Below are positions 17,962 to 28,856 of a stretch of DNA of 64,000 nt, piece after piece (within the stretch, counting starts at the first letter, position 1; the number at the start of each line of letters is the position of its first letter). Under the pieces are notes generated by a model. The model searched no databases, was not told the origin of the DNA, and worked only from the letters and a program-made list of their open reading frames with translations. Position numbers and translations under genes: made by a program. Source of the stretch: Xanthostigma xanthostigma. Lineage: Eukaryota; Arthropoda; Insecta; Raphidioptera; Raphidiidae. The stretch is from positions 71,212,948-71,276,947 of the forward strand of contig OY754464.1 of NCBI GenBank assembly GCA_963575645.1. Reading direction: 5' to 3'.

Positions 17962-18318
17962 ATCAGGAGTACAGACATATACGTAGGTACTCTGATGATG
18001 GACTTAATGTCTGAAATGATTGTTGAGAAGACAAAATATTTGGTAGATTTTTCACGTGTTTTTTCTTTTTACTATTTGTTATTAATCATGTTCTACCAAA
18101 TGCCGAGTGAAAAATCAGTGCAAATTAAGTCTAAAATTGTAATTCTCAAAAATAAGAAAAGTGTTAACTGAATTGAAAAGGGCTTGAGAATAGCCGAGCT
18201 CGTAGAACGTCTTTGTTTTTATGACACATTTACTACAAACCCTCAGTTACCAGAGGTTGTCATCCAAGAACTGGTGGACACCTTAATTAATTAAATATTC
18301 AATTCACCATAAAAATAA

Positions 18319-18920
18319 TCTATACTAATATATAAAGCTGAAGAGTTTGTTTGTTTGTTTGAACGCGCTAATCTCAGAAACTACTGGTTCAAAATTAAAT
18401 TTTTTTTTGGATAGCCCATTTATCGAGGAAGGCTATAGGCTATATAAAATCAGGCTACGACCATTAGGAGCGGAGCATTAATGTTGCAAAATGTATCTCA
18501 AAAATAAACTTCTATTCCGGTGAAATGCACTAACTAAATATACTCATATTAGCGTTGCCAGAATACAACGCCGGCTAGCTCAATCGGTAGAGCACACGAC
18601 TATCAATATCAGGGTCGTGGGTTCGAGCCCTACGTTGGGCGAGTATATTTTTATTTTTTTTTTTTATTTTCTACATTGCTTTCTTCTAAGACTTACATTT
18701 AAATTTATTTTAATTTTATTTATTAATTAAAAAAAAATATTAGTTAAAAAAAGTATAAATACTGCTTTTTATCGACAAAAACTTTTGAACGGTAACTCCG
18801 ATCATCATGAAATTTGGACACAACATTCATCTCGGTAAACTAAGATGAATGTGTGTACTCATGTTCCTCCCTTCCCCATTCGTTCTTTTACACCCGGGTG
18901 AAAACGAGCGGGACCGCTAG
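18319..18920 (+). mobile_element. Non-autonomous Helitron A carrying a tRNA-Lys-derived unit
   Basis: Starts TCTATACTAATATATAAAGC after A and ends GGGACCGCTAG before T, the Helitron A|T target rule, with a CCCGG ... hairpin just inside the 3' end. The body matches Helitrons B, C and D (GGATAGCCCATTTATCGAGG). No Rep/helicase is present. Confidence 0.85.
18570..18641 (+). tRNA. tRNA-Lys-derived sequence in Helitron A (decayed)
   Basis: Retains box A TAGCTCAATCGGTAGAGC and box B GGTTCGAGCCC, and the 3' acceptor half GTTGGGC. The anticodon loop has changed to CTATCAA and one acceptor base is lost, so it is unlikely to be a working tRNA-Lys. A T run follows within 12 bp, as expected of a Pol III terminator. 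Confidence 0.6.
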
Positions 18921-18995
18921 TGTTTGATATTTTGAGGACAATACAAGTACAAAACAAATTTTCGTAGTTTAGTCAATGAGTGCTCATAAGGGGCA

Positions 18996-20163
18996 TCTAG
19001 ATGGAAAAGTCGAAAGCAGAACATTTGACTTAGGAACTTTGTTTGGACTAGTTAGGAGATAAACATACTAAAAGTCCTTGCCCCTCTGAGGTACGCCCGA
19101 AGGGGGGGAGCACAAAGAAGGTCCCGTTTTTTGGTTTTTTGCTTTCATCTCGAAAACGGTACGTCGTACGAAATTTTGTTGGAATACATAATGAAAGCTG
19201 ATAAAATTCTCTACAACTTTAGTTTTCACACTTTTTATCTATCTCCAATCTTTGCCTAGCTATGAGCTCCGAAAAATGGTCGATTTTCAAAAATGTGTTA
19301 AATTCTCTGTAGCACATTGTAACAATACGAATTTGTCAAAATCATTTCGTATCGCTCATCCAAACTATTAAAAACACCCACACACTATTAAAAAATAACA
19401 TAAGCTTTAACCTATTGAAGACCCTGGGCACATTAGGATTATGGGGCCCTTATGACCTTAACAGAGCACTATTTTGTTAGAATAGACAAAGAAAATAGAT
19501 AAACAAGGTTCTAGATTCTAAGTCGAGGAATGTGATATAAAATGCATATATTTAAAAGGATCACGTTCCCAATTTTAACATGAAGGACACAAAAAAAATA
19601 AGTATATGAAAAATAGTTCACTGATGATTTTTGTTTAAAACAGTTTAGGTACTTAGTATACCATTAAACTAGGGGGTCCCTATCGATCGCGGGGCCCTGG
19701 GCACGTGCCAGAGTGCCCAGTGGGAAAGAGGGCCCTGTGTGGAGGTACTCCCAGCTTATGTTATTTTTTAATAGTGTGTGGGTGTTTTTAATAGTGTGGA
19801 TGAGCGATACGAAATGATTTTGACAAATTCGTATTGTTACAATGTGCTACAGAGAATTTAACACATTTTTGAAAATCGACCATTTTTCGGAGCTCATAGC
19901 TAGGCAAAGATTGGAGATAGATAAAAAGTGTGAAAACTAAAGTTGTAGAGAATTTTATCAGCTTTCATTATGTATTCCAACAAAATTTCGTACGACGTAC
20001 TGTTTTCGAGATGAAAGCAAAATACCAAAAAACGGGACCTTCTTTGTGCTCCCCCCCTTCGGGCGTACCTCGGAGGGGTAAGGACTTTTAGTATGTTTAT
20101 CTCCTAACTAGTCCAAACAAAGTTCCTAAGTCAAATGTTCTGCTTTCGACTTTTCCATCTAGA
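18996..20163. repeat. Foldback element with two 411-bp arms
   Basis: Left arm 18996-19406 begins TCTAGATGGAAAAGTCG and right arm 19753-20163 ends with its complement. The arms are nearly identical and the same length. The 346-bp spacer contains GGCCCTGGGCAC-type sequence whose first part recurs inverted at 47870-47965. No open frame spans it. Confidence 0.88.
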
Positions 20164-20699
20164 ATTATTCGTTGCCTAAGCTAGTAGTACAGTTTTTTAT
20201 TGTAAAAGATCAGGTTTCAATATACTAGTACGAAATAATGAATATTCCAATTTTATACTTGAAGTGGGAGAAACCTTGTAAAAATGGCCCAGAGCATTCC
20301 CCCGGGAAATATGTTTGTAAATAAATTTTATATTATCAATTACAGTTAATGTAAACATCAACTTTAATTAAAATTAGTTAAAAACTTTTTTATAATATAC
20401 CTTCTATTAGTAGGAGAGCTATCAAACATTTTTGGGTAAGTATTTGAGGCAGTGTGAAAATTTGTGTAACACTTCTTTTGTAATGTCTGAACACAATACC
20501 GAAGACCTGACCGAAGGGTAGTGGAGCTTAATCAAGACGTGAATTTTTAACTTTACGAAATTTTATTTGATAAAATTATACGGGATACAAAGCTAAAATA
20601 TTAAAACAATTTTTATTTATGACGCAAATTTTGCATAATAGTAGGTACTATACAACACCAAACTAGTTTTTAAGTTTATTATTTTATATTATTATTAGT

Positions 20700-20835
20700 T
20701 GTATTTCTTACAACTATATAATATTAAATTTTTAATTATATGTAACACATAACTACTGTATTCTCCGGACTTACCCTATGTCGGTATAGACAAATTGGGA
20801 AAAATAAATTATTATTATTATTATTATTATTACTC
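20700..20835 (+). mobile_element. LINE 3' UTR and ATT-repeat tail
   Basis: TATGTCGGTATAGACAAATT followed by AAATAAATTATT and a perfect ATT microsatellite (about 20812-20832), the usual end of insect CR1-type LINE copies. No coding part remains. Confidence 0.45.
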
Positions 20836-21115
20836 GAACATTATTTATTGGTCCACTTTTCGGCAATATTTTTTGCCTTCTTCAGGACCTATAACAAATA
20901 AATGAGACCCTACACATCTAAACCATAAACTTAAATTTTTTTAAGTATAGATTTTTAAGGTAAGCCTAATAAGTAATTATTTGATATACAAATATTTTAA
21001 AAATTTTAAGTTTATGGTTTAGATGTGTAGGGTATTATTTATTTGTTATAAGTCCTGAAGAAACAAAGAAATATTGCCGAAACGTTGACCAATAAATAAT
21101 GTTCTAGTGAATAAA
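20826..21115. mobile_element. Palindromic repeat with head-to-head hammerhead motifs
   Basis: Minus arm: CTGAAGA (complement of 20879-20885), stem GGCAA/TTGCC, GAAA (complement of 20858-20861). Plus arm: CTGAAGA 21055-21061, GAAAC 21079-21083, then GTT|GACC, with stem I GGTC/GACC. The plus arm has lost half of stem II; the minus arm has a changed base after GAAA. Arms share ACATTATTTATTGGTC and its complement. Confidence 0.7.
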
Positions 21116-21239
21116 AATTGTTTTAATATTTTGGCTTTGTATCCCATATAATTTTATCATATAATATCAAGGTGTCTTATTTTGTAGAAAAGAAACGAAA
21201 CGGTTGATTTATGAGTCAAATTTGTTTATTGTAGGAAGA

Positions 21240-21282
21240 CTACGTTTCGACACCTGTTTTGGTGTCTTCCTCAGGTCTATAA
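21240..21282 (-). ncRNA. Hammerhead ribozyme motif, Penelope 3' region
   Basis: Read on the minus strand: stem I GAC, core CUGAGGA (complement of 21268-21274), stem II GACACC/GGUGUC with a 6-nt loop, GAAAC (complement of 21244-21248), then GUA with GUC closing stem I. All invariant positions fit CUGANGA...GAAA...NUH. Stem III is only the palindromic ACGU, as in Penelope hammerheads thought to act as dimers. Confidence 0.7.
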
Positions 21283-21528
21283 GAAAATAAATAATTAATA
21301 CATATAATAGTTAAAACTTAATTATACATTAGTAATAAAACATAATCAAATATACCTTTAATTAATTGACATTACTTGACCATAACATCACAAAATCTAA
21401 TTCATACTTTACTGAAATTTAACAACGATCGCAATAAACTTGATCTAAGTATTACATTCTTTTAAAACATTATAATTATGACATAATATAGAACTAGACT
21501 GCAGATAATACCAACATTAAATAGTTAT

Positions 21529-22551
21529 TTAATTTACACCATTACTTAGTTCATCAGTTTTTTTTAAATTTGTGATAAGAGAGAAGTAGGTTTTTGCCAA
21601 TTTATTAGCATCATCTTTTATGTTAATACGATTTTTTTGCAAATTAATGTGGAGCATTTCTGAAAAGATGCGTCGATGCCAATTAGGTTCATTATCTAAT
21701 ATGTCAATATTATCGAAATCAAACTTATGTTTATAATTCAAAATGTGATTCAAAATAACAGAAGAACTGGTATTTCCTAATCTTCTACAAAGTCTTTGGT
21801 GTTCAGAAATACGTACACTAACTTGGCGTTTGGTTTCACCTACATATGAAGCATCACAATCACAACAATTAATTCTATATACCACATTGTTAAGTTTGCA
21901 TTTTTCAGTCTTGTCTTTTCCTCTTTTTATAATACTAGAATAGTTCTTAATAACCGGTATGGTTTTAATATGATATTTTTTAAGCTTTTTTGATATGATG
22001 TCATAAATTTTATTTAAAAATGGAATGCGTATGTAAATAGGGCGTTTGTCATTTTCATTAATAGGAACCAATGAATTACCAATTTTATTACCCTGATCAT
22101 TACAGTTGGTGGTGTTATTAATAGAGTTGACTTTAGTAAATAGTCTCTTTTTAATATGAAATTTAATGAATTTTTCTGGATAATCATTAAGTAAAAGACA
22201 ATTATGAACTAATTGTAAATTTTTTTCCCAAAAACATGGGTGTGAAAGAAGTAGAACTTTATCAACCAGAGAATAGACAATACCTCTCTTTTGAGTAATA
22301 GGATGATCAGAATTAAAATTTAAATATCTATGTGAAGAAGGAGGTTTATGAAACCAATCAGTAATGACTCTATTATCTTGTATAATAATCGTCATATCTA
22401 GGAAACTAAGTTTATTATCCGTTTGAATTTCATATGTGAATTTGAGTCTATTATCGTAATTGTTAAAAACCTCCAACATTTCTTGGATTTTGTCTTTAGG
22501 AATAATAGTAAAAATATGTCTTATTTTGTTAACAAGAAATTTTATTTGCAA
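21529..22551 (-). pseudogene. Penelope-like reverse transcriptase C-terminus plus GIY-YIG endonuclease
   Basis: Residues 1-60 include KLSFLDMTIIIQDNRV, the strand after the RT catalytic motif. The middle (TDWFHKPPSSHRYLNFNSDH) is the RT thumb of Penelope elements. Near residues 225-290 lies VYRINCCDCDASYVGETKRQ with downstream Arg, HQ and Asn positions, the GIY-YIG nuclease that cuts the target for priming. The C-terminal tail is LNINLQKN-like. The frame is intact for 340 codons but lacks the N-terminal fingers and palm, so it cannot be autonomous. Confidence 0.85.
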
Positions 22552-22711
22552 AAAAGTTCTTTATGAAAGATATCTTCAGGGCGATACCACATATAATTTA
22601 CTTAAATCGGTTCAGCGTTTTTTTTAATATATTTATTTACTTTCGTAGTTTTTATTTGTTTTTATTATATATCTGTTTTCTAGAGCATACTTTCAGAGGA
22701 GTCCCAGAAAA

Positions 22712-22718
<7 letters not shown>

Positions 22719-22742
<24 letters not shown>
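22719..22742. repeat. (TA)n microsatellite
   Basis: About 12 uninterrupted TA units. Confidence 0.95.
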
Positions 22743-22959
22743 CTTCCAGTTTTAAGTTTAGTATTCCACTAAAAAATAAAAAAATTAAAAAAAAAAAATT
22801 GAACCTCCTTCAAAAAAACCACTGACAAGTGTATAAAATTTTGAGGTAGCCGTCACTTTCGTAAGAGTCGATGTGTACAAAGTTTTAGTAATTAATGTAT
22901 GAGTATAATCTCTCTATAAAGTTTTAAATATGGAAAATTCTTGGAAACAATAGACTTCC

Positions 22960-23035
22960 AATGCAGTGCATTTATTTAATACATTTTATTTGCCAACGTT
23001 TCGACTTGGATCCAACTTTTTCAAGGCGTTAAAAA
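22960..23035 (-). repeat. Degenerate Penelope/hammerhead fragment
   Basis: The complement reads GCC, a mutated core TTGAAAA, a stem with GGATCC, then GTCGAAACGTT|GGC. Stem I is kept but two core bases differ, so the ribozyme is likely inactive. Confidence 0.45.
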
Positions 23036-23275
23036 CTATTTAAAAACTACAAACTCGCAACTTAACAAAACTAAAATAACAATAACAACTTGACAATAGC
23101 GTACAAGTGACAAAGGCAACGAGCGATCACGGCCAATCACCGACGAGCGCACGTTCCGTGCAGGTAGCTGGGAGGTGGTAGGAGTCTTAACGACTCTAAA
23201 ATGTGCCTTTCGATGCTGTTTGTGACTAACTTCCGAACATTTTAGATCCGTGGCGCGTATTATACACTAAAGTCA
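23036..23275 (+). repeat. Dispersed repeat, partner at 62082-62312
   Basis: Shares long identical blocks with 62082-62312, such as GATCACGGCCAATCACCGAC and GAGCGCACGTTCCGTGCAGG, and ends GATCCGTGGCGC. Each copy has private insertions. No coding potential; class unknown. Confidence 0.75.
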
Positions 23276-23874
23276 ATTTTTAGTAATTAAATTTGCGTTG
23301 ACCGCAAAACTGTATTGTTTTTCTCTTTTTATTAGTGGCATTTTGGAAGGAGGATGATCTTTTTAGAGTATACCTTATTGCTTCTCTATGACATCAAAAC
23401 CATTTAATATTCGCGTTGAAATGTCACAGAGATATGTAAAATGGATATTAGGTGACTACAGGCTTAAATTTCTACAGAGATTCATCTAAATAATCGTTAC
23501 ATTAATAAAATGCCAAGAACACAACTCAGGCTATTTATAAATATTAAATATATCGATTTAATTGGCCCGAAAATTCGTGCCAACATAATTCTAACATAAA
23601 CAGTTCAAGTTACGCCCACCGTGTAATGTTTTCTTATTGTTAAAATGAACAGTCAGTGGCACCTCGTTAAATAATGAACGCGTGGGCTAAGATTTTACAT
23701 GTTAATTTATCTGGCTCTCTGTTACACAACATTTATTCGTAAATTAAAATACCATGTTTATTTGTGTCGACAAAGAAAACAATTGCTAGTCTGAACTGCG
23801 CGAGCCAATTGCCAAATAGTGCAGAAAAGGGAGGAAGAAAAAGTTCGTGCATATATTCCATCTCAATACGTAAA

Positions 23875-24225
23875 TCTGAGGGTTAATCCCGGCGGGGGCA
23901 GATGTGGCTGGAACTTTTTCCTGCTACCTCTCGCCGAGAAACGATAATCCTTGTATGGGCCATCATGTTGAGGTTTTTTATGGTTTCCTTCAATAATTCC
24001 AGATAAATATCAAGATGGTTCCTTATTCAAGGCCATGGCCGATTACCTGTCATACTCCTATGCTCAAAAATTGCCTACCTTATCCCAAGATCCTAAAATT
24101 CCTTCAATCGCCCATTGTTATTAAAGTGGAATTTTAAAAATGTAGAAAATTACGGAATAGATGGAAAATAGTAATGGTGTGAATAGCGCCTGTTATGACA
24201 TAAAGTCAAGAAACGGACGTTAAAC
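23875..24225 (+). mobile_element. tRNA-derived SINE, copy 3 (5' truncated)
   Basis: Starts inside the SINE at ATCCCGGCGGGGGCAGATG, lacks boxes A and B, and runs to the tail TATGACATAAAGTCAAGAAA. It abuts the Helitron at 24231. Confidence 0.7.
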
Positions 24226-24230
24226 CATTA

Positions 24231-24635
24231 TCTATATATATAAAATTCTCGTGTCACAATTTTGGCCGCGCTAATCTCCGAAAACACTAAACCAATTTTA
24301 ATGAAATTTTGTAGATGTGTCATTCTTGGTGCAACTTACGCTATAGGTTAGTACCTATTTATTAAATTTTGTTTACAAAATTAGGGTATTTTCTCAAAAA
24401 AACTGTTTTAGTAACATGTAGCGACATCTGATAGAATTGTCTCAAAGCTATTAGCTCAGAAGCAAACATAAAACTGTTTTAGTAACAAGTAGCGACATCT
24501 GATTGAAATCGCGCAAAGTTATTAGTTCAGAAGCAAATCTATTAGTTCAGACGCCGGGCCGCAAACAAAATACCTACATTTTGAGAATTGTATTTGTATC
24601 TATCGTACCCGGGTGAAACCAGGACGAACCGCTAG
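24231..24635 (+). mobile_element. Non-autonomous Helitron, second family
   Basis: A|TCTATATATATAAAATTCTC at the 5' end and CGAACCGCTAG|T at the 3' end, with CCCGGGTGAAACC hairpin sequence before the terminus. The body contains tandem-like GTAGCGACATCTGAT blocks. A truncated inverted relative is at 52865-53062. Confidence 0.85.
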
Positions 24636-25084
24636 TTATTATTATATATTATTATATTTTAATTTGTTAACCTTCTAAAATGTGCTTCCTAAGTCCTATG
24701 CCTTAAGTTAGGAATAATTTTGAAATGAAACTGGTTATGTGAATTTATTATACGAAAAACGATTGAAGGTTAAAATTATATGGAACGCCTTTGCCTGTCA
24801 TATTGTATTAAAATTAAGTTTCATGTAAAGTTCAAACCAATTGCCCACGCAATGAAAGGTCGCGTAATGAGTTATGCAATCGCGTAAGTAACAAAGATCA
24901 CGTGCAAGTTTCGGTAACACAATGTCTGATCCGATATCACCACGTCTTGTGCAGTACTTAAACACTAACATAATTTATTATTTATTATTTCTATCTCATT
25001 ATTATTCATCTGACTTGAAATTATGCCTTCTTTAACCCGTCAAAGGTTCGTTGATTTTCGCAAGTCTGGACGTCGGTAGAATTG

Positions 25085-25880
25085 ATGATAATAATAATAA
25101 ATTCCTTTAACTCCTAAGTGGAGCATAGGGCCTCTACGAAATTTTTAAATCTAGTCCTATCTTTAGCCATATGTTTGACTTGAAGCCAGGTAGTTCCTTG
25201 TTCCATAACTTCTTCACGAACAGTTCTTCTCCAGGATATTTTTGGTCTGCCTCTTTTTCGGTATCCCTGTGGGTTCCAATCCAAGGCTCTCTTTGCTATG
25301 TCGTCATCTGTCTTTCGTAGCGTGTGTCCTATCCAATTCCATTTTCTACGTTTTATAATTACACAGATTTGTTCAAGACATGCACGTTTCCAAAGTTCGT
25401 TGTTCGAGACGTGTTCATACCATTTCACCTTGAGGATTGTTCTGAGACATTTGTTTATGAAGATTTGCAGTTTAGTTGTTATGGCTTTCGTCACTTTCCA
25501 GGTTTCAGATCCATATAGAAGGACCGATTTTACATTTGAAAATACGCAACTTCGTTTTTTCAAAAATCATACTTGAATGCCAAATACGATTTAAACTTCC
25601 GAACGCTTGGGATGCTTTTTTGATTCTGCTGTCTATATCCATTTCTGCTCCTCCATCATTGCTAATTATACTGCCCAGATAACAAAATTCTTCCACTTCT
25701 TTAACAGGTATATCTTTTATTACCAACTGTTGACGACTCACCTTACCGATTTTCATAGCGACTTTCTTATCTATATTGATACGGAGACCTGCGACTTCTG
25801 CCTGTTCCACGAGGAGATCTATTTTTGCTTGCATATCCGCGCTATTATTTGCCAAATTGATGATAAGGAGGTGCAAAATG
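25085..25880 (-). mobile_element. RTE-like LINE, 3' fragment with frameshift
   Basis: One frame (25505-25876) reads EEFCYLGSIISNDGGAEMDI, an overlapping one (25114-25563) reads VLLYGSETWKVTKAI and then WIGHTLRK and KRGRPKISWRR, the adjacent C-terminal blocks of insect RTE-type reverse transcriptases. A frameshift lies near 25510-25560. A very short 3' UTR ending in an ATT/ATC repeat (25085-25102) also suits RTE. The catalytic palm is missing. Confidence 0.75.
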
Positions 25881-25885
25881 AACTT

Positions 25886-26595
25886 TTAGGAGTTTGAGGC
25901 GTTGAACGAAGATAATGAAACAAATCTGAAATTAAGTTTTTTTAATAGATTTTTATGACAAAATTGTCTGTAAAAAATCCAAAATCATTAGGAGATTTAT
26001 AAAGTTAAAAATTAAAAAATAACTTTACATGTAGTCTTATGGAAAATATGTCAACCTAGCATGCAAACGGTACATTTAATTTTTTTGCAAATAATTAATA
26101 ATGTCAGCAGTTCCGAAAACTAACTGGGTAAAGCATCGATGTCTTACAAATATATTAATATTTTTTTTCAATTTAATTTGGAGACTTTTAATCAATAAAA
26201 AAATTATTAAACCTTAGCAGTTTTCGATTATGGACTTTTATTCTTGACAATTTTAACTGAATTTTCAACTTTTTAATGATTTAATTTTAATTTTCATTAC
26301 TTCTAATTTCTTTTTTATTAATTATTTACTGCAAAATTATGTAAAATGCAGATATTTACATAAATTTATTTTTTCTAACCTAACTTTATACAAAAAATTC
26401 ATAAGTTAGTCCATTAAGTAAAATACTGAAATAATTAATAATAAAAAAATGATATTTATGCCTTTATGACAATAATTTATTGGTAACATCGACTTATATA
26501 ACCTTTTAAAAAAATGTATTCTGAAAAAGTTCCGATTTAGAATTCGATTGGGACTGTAACGAATCAACCTTCTTAAGCGCGTTAAGGAGGTATAT
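25886..26595. mobile_element. MITE family 3, copy 1
   Basis: About 700 bp colinear with 44611-45309. Blocks include AAAATCATTAGGAGATTTAT and CAGCAGTTCCGAAAACTAAC. The ends GTTTGAGGCGTTG and AATCAACCTTCTTAA are diverged forms of the TTAA-flanked ends of copy 2. It truncates the RTE-like LINE. Confidence 0.75.
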
Positions 26596-26692
26596 TTGAA
26601 TGAACCAGGCAAAAAGTGAAACGCTTCCCCTTCTTCGACTTCAAGGGATAATTGAGAGGAAAGAGGTGTCCCAGAACTAGGGTTGCCAGGCC

Positions 26693-27774
26693 CTAAAATA
26701 CAAAAGCCGGACTCGGCAATATATTAGGCCGGACATTTTGACCTAAAAGCCGGACAAACCTTTTTTAAAAGCCAAACATACCTTTTAATAGCCAAACATA
26801 TCTTTTTAAAGCCGGACATTACATTTATAATAAAAACAAACTCTATTAGGTTGAATTAAAGCTGTTTATTAATTATTATTTAATAATGAATCACAGTTTT
26901 GTTATAGAATTAACAATATTCAACAAACAGTCCTACCTACCAATCACAATTTGTATTTATGTTACGGTCAATGTCCGGAATCTGGGAAATGTCGACAATA
27001 CCCGGGCAATGCCCACATTAACCGGTAAATTTCGACAATGCCCGAGTCACATCGGGCAGTGTCCGAAATCGGACAAGGTTCTGAAATTTAATGCATTGAG
27101 ATATATTGTTTATTGCTCATATCATATAAAAAATATAATTATTTATATTAGTAATGCCTTTTTGTATTTTTTTATTCATTAAAATAAATAAAATGTGTGG
27201 AAATAAATTATACGTGGTTTCAATCATCAATAATTGTAATAGAAAGCTGAAAAATATATTCTTCAATAGTTGATATCAGTGATAAAAATTCCATAAAGGG
27301 TTAATGATAACTTATCATAATAAAGATACAATCAAATGTCAGCGTTTCATGTTTATAAAAAATCTATTTTTTGAACCTTGTCCGATTTTGGACATTGCCC
27401 GATGTGGCTCAGGCATTGTCGACATTGCCCGTATTCCGGACATTGACCGTAACACTTATACCTATGATATTGATGAAGTGAAAAATGTTTGTTCTTCTGT
27501 AGAGACTTTTAGTAGATATAAAATAAAAAAAAAAAAACAACAAACAAACCAACAAATATAGCTCTCTTTTAACTAACAGTTTTTGTTAACCAAATTAAAA
27601 ATTATCCATTTTTTTTTTTTGGATAGAAACAGAAATATCTTTATTAAAAATTTACAATTTCAAACTCTTGAAAACTATCAAAAAGTCTATAAGTAATTAA
27701 AAATACACAGATTAAAAGCCTAACAAAAGCCGGACAGACCGGACACGACCGTAAAAAGCCGGACTACTGGCAAC
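26693..27774. mobile_element. hAT-like element with nested palindrome
   Basis: Begins TAGGGTTGCCAGG and ends CTGGCAACCCTA, with repeated subterminal AAAGCCGGAC motifs on both sides. The 8-bp flanks do not clearly match, so the class is tentative. Confidence 0.55.
26957..27455. mobile_element. Palindromic MITE nested in the element at 26693
   Basis: GTTACGGTCAATGTCCGGAA at the left mirrors TTCCGGACATTGACCGTAAC at the right, and GACAATGCCCGAG/GGGCA motifs recur in both arms. The interior is AT-rich. Confidence 0.75.
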
Positions 27775-28355
27775 CCTACCTCCGACGGACGGCTTTTTTT
27801 AGTATTTTCTTATTAATTGAGACTATTATCAGTTCATTCTGAATGTTACAGAACTTTGCTCAGAAATTGTGAAATCGAGGTCTTTGCCGCGTAGGTTGGT
27901 ATCTCATTTTGTTTAGAAGCTATAACATTTAAATTTACTCAAAAATAATAATAAATGATATACGTGTCCACTGCAGGGTTAATATGTTTAAAATTATAAA
28001 TCATTTTTAAAATTTAATTTATTCGTACTAACATCGTATTCGTCACGCCTTTAAATTATTTATAATAAACTTTTCACGAATCCGGTTCACAATTTCCCAA
28101 TTTGGTTTATTTAAAAGAGTTGAATTAACTTTTAATATTCATTATAGAACAGTTCTAAACGTTACAAAATAGAAAGAGAGTTTTTTTTTACAAAAATTCG
28201 TGCTCTTTGCGTGATTGTAATTTAATCGGTCAATATAACGACTGGACCGATCTCTATTGCGAGTTAATACGATATACCTACTTTAAAGTGGATCCAGTAT
28301 ACTACTTATTTCAATTCAGAATAGAGTTTAAATGTAAAACGATTTACTTCGGTTA

Positions 28356-28804
28356 AGGCCTCTGCACACGAGGCTAGAAACGCTGCTAGATTCCTTGCTA
28401 GATTTGCCTACTAGCGCTGGTTTTCTTGATTGATGTTAAGTGCTCGCTTCACACGAGACTATTTTCCAAGCGTGTTTTGTGGATAGATTTGGTGCGCACG
28501 CAGTGACAGTTCGAATATAAACATTAAACACAGAGCAAAACGTGTCTGTTGTCTAGCAGAATGACGCTATGTGGGCGTTTGTGCAAATGCCCACGTGAAT
28601 ATACCTTCCTGATTGGTTCTTGCTCATATACCTAGCAACAAATCTAGCAGGGAAAATAGCCCCTGTTCTAATTGTAAAACCTATCTTCTGAGTTAGCAAG
28701 GCAGCCCGCAGTGACGTCATTTCCAGCTTCGTACCCAGCCTACCGACTAGCAGAACTCCTAGCAGCGTTTCTAGCAGTGTTTCTAGCCTCGTGTGCAGCG
28801 GCCT
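28356..28804. mobile_element. Harbinger-type MITE, intact copy
   Basis: TTA at 28353-28355 and 28805-28807 flank the ends AGGCCTCTGCACACGAGG and CTCGTGTGCAGCGGCCT. The interior carries repeated CTAGCAG and GCTAGATT blocks. Relatives: 8668-9344, 39799-40098 and 41870-42005. No transposase. Confidence 0.85.
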
Positions 28805-28856
28805 TTAGTTCGGCTATCACACTGAATATACTATTATACTATATAGTTAAACTATA

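Larger units (their letters stand above)
15950..18130. mobile_element. Penelope-related head-to-head hammerhead pair, split by a hAT element
   Basis: Minus-strand core: CTGATGA (complement of 16005-16011), GAAAC (complement of 15986-15990), and self-complementary CGATCG at 15981-15986. Plus-strand core: CTGATGA (17992-17998), stem GGAC/GTCT, GAAAT at 18013-18017. Removing the insert 16015-17961 joins the halves around GAGTAC ... GTACTC. Same family as 4100-4365. Confidence 0.65.
21190..22551 (-). mobile_element. Penelope-like retroelement, 5' truncated, with 3' hammerhead
   Basis: Comprises the 340-codon reading frame at 21529-22551 and a 3' region ending with a hammerhead motif at 21240-21282. 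The reverse transcriptase palm with its Asp-Asp catalytic motif is missing, so the copy is dead on arrival. Neighbouring repeats at 20826-21115 are probably relatives. Confidence 0.8.

Noticed and set aside
27304-27561. 85-codon frame with CPILDIARCGSGIVDIARIPD
   Set aside because: Lies on the arm of a palindromic MITE; repeats reflect element motifs.
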